A DNA stretch of 16,479 nucleotides from DASSHC01 sp035693105 (lineage in GTDB: Bacteria > Chloroflexota > Chloroflexia > Thermomicrobiales > Thermomicrobiaceae): positions 1-16,479 of the forward strand of contig DASSHC010000027.1 in the NCBI GenBank assembly GCA_035693105.1, given 5' to 3'. The notes under the pieces were generated by a model. That model was not told the DNA's origin. It worked only from the letters and a program-made list of their open reading frames with translations, and made no database searches. Position 1 is the stretch's first letter. Every line of letters starts with the position of its first letter. Of the stretch, positions 6,940 through 12,913 are shown piece by piece. A program made the translations under genes and the position numbers.

Positions 6940-7596
6940 ATGAAGCTGAATCTCACGCCCGATGAGCTGCTGACGACGACGCGCTCGGTGCGCAAGCGGC
7001 TCGACCTGGGAAAACCGGTCGAGCGCGAGGTCATCGAGGAGTGCCTGCGCATCGCCCAGCAGGCGCCGACCGGCTCGAACCGCCAGAACTGGAGCTTCGT
7101 GGTCGTCACCGACCCGGCCAAGAAACAGGGGCTGGCCGACTGCTACCGCCGCGGCTGGCTGGCCTACACGCGCCAGCAGGACGCCAACCCCCAGACCGGC
7201 GAGTTCCAGCAGGCGGATCACGCGACGACGCAGGCGCGGGTGCGCTCCTCGTCGTCCTACCTGGCCGAGCACATGGGCGACGTGCCGGTGCTGGTAGTGC
7301 CCTGCATCAGCCCGCGCCTGCCGCCGGATGCGTCCACCGTGGCTCAGGCCGCCGTCTTCGGCAGCATCGTGCCGGCGACCTGGAGCTTCATGCTGGCCGC
7401 CCGCGAGCGCGGCCTGGGCACCGTCTACACCACGCTCCACCTGCCGCACGAGCGCGAGGCGGCCGAGATCCTCGGCATCCCCTACGATCAGGTGATGCAG
7501 ACCGCGTTGATCCCGGTCGCCTACACCAAAGGGACGGACTTCCAGCCCGCCCCGCGCGCGCCGCTGGCGACGATGGTCCACTGGAACGAGTGGTAG
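6940..7596 (+). CDS. Nitroreductase family flavoprotein
   Basis: 218 aa, ATG with GGGGAGGG about eight bases upstream. FMN-dependent NAD(P)H oxidoreductase of the nitroreductase fold. Family marks are 'TTRSVRKR' at 13-20 (phosphate/FMN contact), 'APTGSNRQNW' at 42-51, the helix after 'ATWSFMLAARERGLGT' (146-161) and 'LGIPYDQVMQTALIPVAY' (178-195), where the nucleotide-binding C-terminal part lies. Members reduce nitro compounds, quinones or other electron-poor substrates; the physiological substrate cannot be read from sequence. Monocistronic in appearance: its own gap upstream, and a shared terminator with the convergent tatA downstream. Confidence 0.92.
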   Translation: MKLNLTPDELLTTTRSVRKRLDLGKPVEREVIEECLRIAQQAPTGSNRQNWSFVVVTDPAKKQGLADCYRRGWLAYTRQQDANPQTGEFQQADHATTQARVRSSSSYLAEHMGDVPVLVVPCISPRLPPDASTVAQAAVFGSIVPATWSFMLAARERGLGTVYTTLHLPHEREAAEILGIPYDQVMQTALIPVAYTKGTDFQPAPRAPLATMVHWNEW

Positions 7597-7619
7597 CGCC
7601 CGCTTCGGGAGGCATGACA

Positions 7620-7649
7620 AAACCGCCTGGAGCATGCTCCAGGCGGTTT
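7620..7649. terminator. Perfect 30-bp palindrome, bidirectional terminator
   Basis: Bases 7620-7634 (AAACCGCCTGGAGCA) are exactly mirrored by 7635-7649, giving a 13-15 bp stem with A-flank and T-flank. It lies 23 bases after the nitroreductase stop and 17 bases beyond the tatA stop on the other strand, so it can end transcription from both sides. The T-runs are short (three on plus, four on minus). Confidence 0.85.
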
Positions 7650-7666
7650 GACTGCTGCGGCGTGGG

Positions 7667-7918
7667 TTAGGACTGCTTGGGCGCCTCGGTGGCCTGCGCC
7701 ACCGGCGCGGCCTGCACCGGGGCAACCGGCTGCGCGGCCTGGGCCGGAGGAGCCGGCGTTGCCGGCGTCGTGGCCTCCTCGTTGACCGAGGTCTTGAACT
7801 CCTTGATGCCACGGCCGAGAGCGCCACCGATATCCGGCAGCTTCCCGGGGCCGAAGACGATCAGCACGATCGCCAGAATAATGATGAGGTGCATCGGCTG
7901 GAAGAGCCCCTCGAACAC
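7667..7918 (-). CDS. tatA: Sec-independent protein translocase subunit TatA
   Basis: 83 aa from a GTG at 7918 with AGGAGG six bases upstream. TatA forms the membrane-thinning or pore component that exports folded twin-arginine substrates. One N-terminal membrane helix (about 8-22) ends in the hallmark 'FGPGKLP' (22-28), followed by the amphipathic helix 'IGGALGRGIKEFKTSV' (30-45). The remaining 38 residues are an Ala/Pro/Thr-rich low-complexity tail, usual for the family. It stands alone: no tatB or tatC is adjacent. Two likely Tat substrates occur further right in this window. Confidence 0.95.
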   Translation of the reverse strand: MFEGLFQPMHLIIILAIVLIVFGPGKLPDIGGALGRGIKEFKTSVNEEATTPATPAPPAQAAQPVAPVQAAPVAQATEAPKQS

Positions 7919-8075
7919 CGTCGCCTCCTGCGCCTAACGCCTTGCGCGCGCCCTGAGCGCGCGTGCCTCTGCTCGCTCCTCGTGTCCGTGCCGGCGTGTC
8001 GCGTATGGTGAATCCCCTGGCCGCCGAGGCCAATGAGTGGGATGACCCCATTGCACGCCAGTCTCCGACAGGGGG

Positions 8076-8105
8076 AGCTTACTCGTTCGCCCCGCTCCAC
8101 GTCAA
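8076..8105 (-). promoter_or_regulatory. Candidate promoter of tatA
   Basis: Minus strand: TTGACG at 8105-8100, 18 bases, TAAGCT at 8081-8076. The -35 is good, the -10 poor. It starts just past the M20 amidase stop and would give a leader of about 150 bases that contains a GCGCGC hairpin (around 7945-7965). Confidence 0.4.
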
Positions 8106-8116
8106 GGTCTGTACGC

Positions 8117-9388
8117 TCAGCACGAAACGTCAGGCGCTTGCCCTTCGGCCAGCGCCAGCGCCGCGTCGGCGTAGACCTGCACCCCCGCCACGATGTCGTC
8201 CAGATTGGTCCACTCGTCGCGGTGGTGGCTGACCCCGCGCCGGCTCGGCACCATCAGCATCCCGGCCGGGCAGAGCCGGGCCACCTGCATCGCGTCGTGC
8301 CCCGCGCCCGAGGGAAGCCGCGTCGCCGGCACCGCGCGCGCCCGGCTGCTTGCCTCCAGCAGCGCCACCAGGCGCGGATCGAGCCGCACCGGCTCCTCGT
8401 CGGTCAGCACCGTGACACCGGCCTGTAGCGCCCGCGCGCCGGCCACCCGCTCGATCTCGGCGCGGATCGCCGCCACCACGCGCGCCTTGTCCCCGGCGTC
8501 GGTCGAGCGCACGTCGATCCCCAGCTCAACCCGGCCCGGGATGACGTTGATCGCGCCCGGCTCCAGCCGCAGCGTGCCCACCGTGCCGACCGCCCCGGGC
8601 ACGGCGCGGGCCGCGCGCTCGACCGCCAGCACGATCTCGGCCGCCCCGGCCAGCGCGTCGTGCCGCAGCCCCATCGGCGTGGCGCCTGAATGATCGGCTT
8701 GCCCAGTGAGCGTCACTCGGAAGCGCGTCGGCGCGGCGATCCCCTCGACCACGCCGACCCGGCAGTGCGACTCCTCCAGCACCCGCCCCTGCTCGATGTG
8801 CAACTCCAGATAGGCCCGGAAATCGCCCGGCTCACGGCGCGCCTGATCGATCCCCGCCGGATCGATACCGGCCCGCCGCAGGACCTGCTCCAGTCGCATG
8901 CCGCGCCCATCGGTCAGCGGGAGCAATTCGCGCGCGCCCCAGGTCCCGGCCAGCACGCCGCTACCGAGCGTGCCGCGCCCAAAGCGGCTCGACTCCTCGC
9001 AGGCGAAGGAGACCAGCTCCACCGGGTGGCGCGGGGGTACGCCGCGCTGTTGGAGGAGCCGGACGGCCTCCAGCGCGGCCACCACGCCGAGCGCGCCGTC
9101 GAAGCGGCCGCCGCCGGGCACGGTGTCCAGGTGCGAACCGAGCAGGAGCGGCGGGCCGGGCTCGCGGCCCGGCAGGCCGCCAAAGACGTTGCCGACCCCA
9201 TCCACCCGCACCGTCAGGCCCAGACTGCGCAAGAGATGGAGCAGCAGCTGGCGGGCGCGCAGGTCGGCGCGGCTGAAGGCGAGGCGGTTCATGCCGCCGT
9301 CGGCGCTGTAGCCGATGCGCGCGAACGCCCGTAGCGTGGCCTCGATCCGCTCCGCGCTCACCGGCAGAGCCGCGATTGCCGCGCTCAT
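8117..9388 (-). CDS. M20 family N-carbamoyl amidase (allantoate/ureidopropionate/carbamoyl-amino-acid hydrolase type)
   Basis: 423 aa from the ATG at 9388, which overlaps the pyrR stop by four bases and has GGAGGG just upstream; the frame opens 22 codons earlier with a low-complexity Gly/Ala stretch I reject. Binuclear metal-dependent amidohydrolase of the hydantoinase/carbamoylase group. Metal site: 'GSHLDTVPGGGRFDG' (84-98, H86 and D98), 'CEESSRFG' (130-137), 'LHIEQG' (196-201, H197) and 'SHHRDEW' (387-393). Dimer and substrate part: 'VEGIAAPTRFRV' (214-225) and 'GQADHSGATPM' (229-239). The group cuts carbamoyl groups from allantoate, N-carbamoyl-beta-alanine or N-carbamoyl-L-amino acids, and these cannot be separated by eye. 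Coupling to pyrR points to pyrimidine-derived ureido acids; the allE remnant 3 kb away points to allantoate. Confidence 0.92.
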   Translation of the reverse strand: MSAAIAALPVSAERIEATLRAFARIGYSADGGMNRLAFSRADLRARQLLLHLLRSLGLTVRVDGVGNVFGGLPGREPGPPLLLGSHLDTVPGGGRFDGALGVVAALEAVRLLQQRGVPPRHPVELVSFACEESSRFGRGTLGSGVLAGTWGARELLPLTDGRGMRLEQVLRRAGIDPAGIDQARREPGDFRAYLELHIEQGRVLEESHCRVGVVEGIAAPTRFRVTLTGQADHSGATPMGLRHDALAGAAEIVLAVERAARAVPGAVGTVGTLRLEPGAINVIPGRVELGIDVRSTDAGDKARVVAAIRAEIERVAGARALQAGVTVLTDEEPVRLDPRLVALLEASSRARAVPATRLPSGAGHDAMQVARLCPAGMLMVPSRRGVSHHRDEWTNLDDIVAGVQVYADAALALAEGQAPDVSC

Positions 9389-9975
9389 GAGCCCTCCCCC
9401 TCCTCCTCCGCTCGCCGCCGCAGCAGCACCGTCTCGCGGCCGTCGCTCTCGCACAGCAGCACCTGGATATCATCCTCGCGCGCCGTCTCCAGCACGCGCC
9501 CGGCGAGGTCAGCGGCGATCGGCAGCTCGCGCCAGCCGCGGTCGACCAGGACCACCAGCACCACACGCGCCGGGCGGCCGAGGTCGAGCAGCTCATCGAG
9601 CGCGGCCCGCGCCGTGCGCCCGGTGTAGAGGACATCGTCGACCAGCACGACGGTGCGCCCCTCCAGCGCGAAGGGGATGTCGCTCTGGGCCACGATCGGC
9701 TCGGGCGTCAGGCTGTCGAAGTCGTCGCGGTAGAGCGTGATGTCGAGCGCGCCGCAGGGCGGACGGACATGCCCGGCCCGCTCGATCGCCGCCGCCAGCC
9801 GACGCGCCAGCTCGTCGCCCCGCCGCCGCACCCCCACCAGGCAGAGGCTGCCGTCCGCGCCGAAGCGCGCCACGATCTCCTCGGCCAGCCGCGTTACGGT
9901 CGCACCAATGGCGGCCGGGTCGAGGATCTCCACGTCGTCGGTCGTTCGGTTGTTGGCGATGTGCGGCTTACTCAT
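9385..9975 (-). CDS. pyrR: PyrR bifunctional pyrimidine regulator / uracil phosphoribosyltransferase
   Basis: 196 aa, ATG start with GAGGA about nine bases upstream. The type I phosphoribosyltransferase core carries the PRPP loop 'VVLVDDVLYTGRTA' at 109-122; 'LVGVRRRGDELARRL' (46-60) and 'LDITLYRDDF' (78-87) are PyrR-typical, as are the closing 'LPIAADLAGRVLETAREDDI' region (151-170) and 'ESDGRETV' (176-183). PyrR makes UMP from uracil and PRPP and in many bacteria binds pyr mRNA leaders to cause attenuation. Here no pyrB or pyrC follows; instead the M20 amidase overlaps by four bases. Basic residues are present, but RNA binding cannot be judged. Confidence 0.93.
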   Translation of the reverse strand: MSKPHIANNRTTDDVEILDPAAIGATVTRLAEEIVARFGADGSLCLVGVRRRGDELARRLAAAIERAGHVRPPCGALDITLYRDDFDSLTPEPIVAQSDIPFALEGRTVVLVDDVLYTGRTARAALDELLDLGRPARVVLVVLVDRGWRELPIAADLAGRVLETAREDDIQVLLCESDGRETVLLRRRAEEEGEGS

Positions 9976-10013
9976 GGCGCTCGTCCTCGTTCACGCTCCA
10001 AACGCGTACCGTC

Positions 10014-10041
10014 ACTATACGTAACTTCGGCGGCCTGTCAA
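10014..10041 (-). promoter_or_regulatory. Strong sigma-70-type promoter of pyrR
   Basis: Minus strand: perfect TTGACA at 10041-10036, 16 bases, TATAGT at 10019-10014. Predicted start of transcription is near 10007, giving a leader of only about 30 bases before the pyrR ATG. That is too short for a PyrR-type attenuator plus terminator. Confidence 0.75.
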
Positions 10042-10045
10042 CCAT

Positions 10046-10076
10046 CTGGCGTGGTCTGCCCGACAGGCGCTATGCT
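10046..10076 (+). promoter_or_regulatory. Candidate promoter of the ClC gene
   Basis: TATGCT at 10071-10076 resembles a -10 box; the -35 region (CTGGCG or TGGCGT around 10046-10052) is weak. Transcription from here would start near 10083, which favours the ATG at 10142 over the one at 10082. CCTGTC (10034-10039) and GACAGG (10062-10067) form an inverted repeat that overlaps the pyrR -35 and could be an operator. Confidence 0.35.
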
Positions 10077-10141
10077 CTGGGATGGCTTTCGCCGGCAGGG
10101 CGGGGCCGTGGGGGTTGGCCGAAAAGGAGCATAACGCGCCC

Positions 10142-12241
10142 ATGGCGGATGAAGTGCGACCGCCGGACGTGCCGCGCTCGCTGCGTTCCGCGCTCTTGCG
10201 GCGGCTCGGCTGGGTGCGCACCGGAACGACCAGCCCGAGCCGGTACTTCGCCCGCTGGGCCGTGCTCGGGGTGCTGGTCGGCATCGCGGCCGGGCTGGGC
10301 GCGATCGTCTTCTTCTGGCTGCTCCAGACCGGCACGCACCTCTTTCTCGGCCGGCTCGCCGGCTACGCACCGCCGGCACCGCTTGGCGAGGGCAACCACG
10401 GCGCCTCCAGTCTCGGTCGGCCCTGGGTGCTGCCGCTGGTGGTGGCGCTCGGCGGGCTACTCAGCGGGCTACTGGTCTTCACCCTGGCGCCGGAGGCCGA
10501 GGGTCACGGCACCGACGCCGCCATCGACGCCTTCCACCACAAGGGCGGGCGCGTGCGGGCGCGCGTTATCCCGGTCAAGACGCTGGCCTCGGCCATCACC
10601 ATCGGCAGCGGCGGCTCCGCCGGGCGCGAGGGCCCCACCGCCCAGATCTCGGCCGGCGTCGGTTCGCTGCTCGGCCAGTGGCTGGGGCTCGACCCCAACG
10701 ACCGGCGCATCCTGCTGGCGACCGGCACCGGCGCCGGCATCGGCGCCATCTTCCGCGCGCCGCTCGGCGGCGCCGTGCTGGCGGCCGAGATCCTCTACAC
10801 CCACGACATGGAGATCGAGGCGCTCTTCCCCGGCCTGATCGCCTCGATCGTCGGCTACACCATCTTCGGCGCCTGGGCCGGCTGGGAACCGATCTTCGGC
10901 GCGCAGCCACTGCTCGGTTTCACCAATCCCATCCAGCTTCTCTACTACGCCGCGCTCGGCCTCATCTGCGGCTTCGTCGGCGTCCTGTATGCCAAGACGT
11001 TCTATGGCGTCACGGACATCTTCCACCGCCTGCAGCTGCCCAACTGGTTCAAGCCGGTCATCGGTGGCGCGCTGGTGGGGCTGCTCGGGCTGGTCTTGCC
11101 CGAGGTGCTGGGGACCGGCTACGGCTGGCTGCAAGAAGGGCTCGGGGCGCCGCTGACAATCTCACTTTGGGCGCTCCTCCTGCTTCCTTTCGCCAAGATC
11201 TTGGCGACCTCACTCAGTATCGGATCAGGTGGCTCCGGCGGCATTTTCGGCCCCGGCATGGTGATCGGCGGTACGCTCGGCACGGCCCTCTGGCAGCTCA
11301 GCCACACGGTGCTGCCTGGGATGCCCGAGAGCGCCGCCCCGTTCACCATCGTCGCCATGGCCGCGCTCTTCGGCGGCATCGCGCATGCCCCGCTGGCGGT
11401 GATGCTGATGGTGGGCGAGATGACCGGCAACCTCTCGCTGCTGGCCCCGGCCATGATCGCGGTCGGGTTGGCCACGCTGGTGACCGGCGACCACACGATC
11501 TACACCAGCCAACTCCCGACCCGCGCCGACTCGCCGGCCCATCGCTACCAGTTCAGCTTCCCGCTGCTCAACACGCTCTCCGTGCGCGACGCGATCGGCC
11601 GCGCCCTGTTTGTGTTCACGGCCCAGACGCCGGTGGCCGAGGCCGAGCGCCAATTGCTGGAGCGGAATCTGCCCGGTGCGCCGGTCGTCAATGAGCGGCA
11701 CCAACTGGCCGGCGTCGTGACCATGAGCGACATCGCGACGCTGGCGCCGGAGCAGCGGCCGGAGAAGCCAGTCGCGGCGATCATGACGCGCCAGCCGGTC
11801 GCGGTCGATAGTGAGGCGAGCTTGGACGTGGCGCTAGAACTGTTGGCGACCAACCAGGTGAGCTGGGCGCCGGTCGTCGAGGCGCGCGATCAGGTGGTGG
11901 GGGTCATCACCGCCGCCGACATCGTCGCGACCTACCGCACCGCGCTGCGCTGGACCGTGCGGCGCCTGCATGGCATCACCGCCGATACCGTACTGCTCGA
12001 ATCGCGCATCGCGCCGGACTCGCCGCTGGCGGGCAAGGCGCTGCGCGAACTGCACTTCCCCGGCGGGGCGCTGGTGGTCTCGATCCACCGCGCCGGCGCC
12101 ACTGTTCTGCCGCGCGGCAGCTCGACGCTGGAGGCCGGCGACCTGGTCGCGGTGCTCACCAGCCCCGAGAGCGAGGCCAGCGTGCGGGACTTCCTGGGCG
12201 GCACCGGCCAGGCGCACCCGGTGAGCGCGGGTTTCTCCTGA
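10142..12241 (+). CDS. ClC chloride channel/transporter with CBS pair and C-terminal TrkA-C domain
   Basis: 699 aa from the ATG at 10142, behind AAAGGAG (spacing about 12); an upstream ATG at 10082 lacks a ribosome site. The membrane part (about 35-455) is a ClC fold: 'GREGPTAQ' at 161-168 with the gating glutamate E163, 'GIFGP' at 367-371 (the GxFxP anion motif), 'GAIFRAPLGGAVLAAEI' at 201-217. Where most members have GSGIP, this one has 'GHGTD' (121-125). After it come two CBS domains (about 478-535 and 545-600), which bind adenine nucleotides, then a TrkA-C/RCK-C-like domain (about 615-685, 'SPLAGKALRELHFP' and 'LEAGDLVAVL'). The C-terminal parts probably gate transport in response to ligands. 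Channel or Cl-/H+ exchanger is not decided; the usual internal proton glutamate appears to be Ile217, which would favour a channel or uncoupled mode. Confidence 0.93.
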   Translation: MADEVRPPDVPRSLRSALLRRLGWVRTGTTSPSRYFARWAVLGVLVGIAAGLGAIVFFWLLQTGTHLFLGRLAGYAPPAPLGEGNHGASSLGRPWVLPLVVALGGLLSGLLVFTLAPEAEGHGTDAAIDAFHHKGGRVRARVIPVKTLASAITIGSGGSAGREGPTAQISAGVGSLLGQWLGLDPNDRRILLATGTGAGIGAIFRAPLGGAVLAAEILYTHDMEIEALFPGLIASIVGYTIFGAWAGWEPIFGAQPLLGFTNPIQLLYYAALGLICGFVGVLYAKTFYGVTDIFHRLQLPNWFKPVIGGALVGLLGLVLPEVLGTGYGWLQEGLGAPLTISLWALLLLPFAKILATSLSIGSGGSGGIFGPGMVIGGTLGTALWQLSHTVLPGMPESAAPFTIVAMAALFGGIAHAPLAVMLMVGEMTGNLSLLAPAMIAVGLATLVTGDHTIYTSQLPTRADSPAHRYQFSFPLLNTLSVRDAIGRALFVFTAQTPVAEAERQLLERNLPGAPVVNERHQLAGVVTMSDIATLAPEQRPEKPVAAIMTRQPVAVDSEASLDVALELLATNQVSWAPVVEARDQVVGVITAADIVATYRTALRWTVRRLHGITADTVLLESRIAPDSPLAGKALRELHFPGGALVVSIHRAGATVLPRGSSTLEAGDLVAVLTSPESEASVRDFLGGTGQAHPVSAGFS

Positions 12242-12384
12242 CGCACCCTATCAGCCTGATGCGGCATACTGCGAGATTGGGGGAAGATTGGAGGGAGCGA
12301 CAGGGTCGGCATCCCTTCTGCGAGGAGGAGCGAGTTTGTGGCCATGGAATCGGCGCATGCCTGTTCAGGCAGGAAGGAAGCTTC

Positions 12385-12840
12385 ATGACGCTCAGCGATC
12401 GTGATCCGATGCACCAGACGATCTCACGGCGCAGCGTACTGCGCTACGCGGCGGCCGTGCCGGCGGCATTCGCGGTGGGTGGACTGCTGGCCGCCTGCGG
12501 CGGCGGCAGCAACGGGGGCAGCTCGGGTGGCGGCGGCAGCGACCACACCGTCAATATGACCGACGCGCTCAAGTACGAGCCGGAGACGATCACCATCAAG
12601 AAGGGTGACAGCATCACCTGGAAGAACACCGGGCAGTTGGATCACACCGCGACCGACGACCCCAGCAAGGCCAAAAACGCGGCCGACGCCAAGCTCCCCT
12701 CGGGCGCCCAGGCCTGGGACTCCGGCGATGTCGGTCCGGGCAAGACCTTCAAGCACACCTTCGACGTCGTCGGTGACTACACCTACTTCTGCATCCCGCA
12801 CGAAGAGGGTGGCATGGTCGCCCACGTCACCGTCCAGTAG
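12385..12840 (+). CDS. Tat-exported cupredoxin (plastocyanin-like) lipoprotein
   Basis: 151 aa from the ATG at 12385, with AAGGA about nine bases upstream; the frame is open to 12259 but that part is not signal-like. The leader has a twin-arginine motif 'SRRSVLR' (14-20), a hydrophobic stretch and a lipobox 'LLAAC' with C38, so it is likely exported folded by Tat and lipid-anchored outside the cell. A Gly/Ser linker (39-52) is followed by a blue copper domain: 'YEPETITIKKGDSITWKN' (64-81), 'DHTAT' with H87, and 'YFCIPHEEGGM' with C136, H139 and M144, the four type 1 copper ligands. It probably carries electrons at the cell surface. No copper oxidase gene is nearby to name its partner. Confidence 0.92.
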   Translation: MTLSDRDPMHQTISRRSVLRYAAAVPAAFAVGGLLAACGGGSNGGSSGGGGSDHTVNMTDALKYEPETITIKKGDSITWKNTGQLDHTATDDPSKAKNAADAKLPSGAQAWDSGDVGPGKTFKHTFDVVGDYTYFCIPHEEGGMVAHVTVQ

Positions 12841-12865
12841 CGGTACGTCGGCAACACACGCGACG

Positions 12866-12897
12866 CGGCGGCCCGCACCGCTTGGTGCGGGCCGCCG
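12866..12897. terminator. Strong hairpin, bidirectional terminator
   Basis: A 14-bp perfect GC-rich stem (12866-12879 with 12884-12897) closes on a GCTT loop. It lies between the convergent stops of the cupredoxin (12840) and the penicillin-binding protein (12914). T-tracts are poor, but position and stem strength fit a shared terminator. Confidence 0.75.
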
Positions 12898-12913
12898 GTG
12901 TGTTCCGCCACAA

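Noticed and set aside
10082..10141. ATG at 10082 as the ClC start
   Set aside because: No ribosome site, and it would sit at the predicted transcript start; the ATG at 10142 follows AAAGGAG.
9976..10141. PyrR-binding attenuator ahead of pyrR
   Set aside because: The predicted leader is about 30 bases and holds no anti-terminator/terminator pair.
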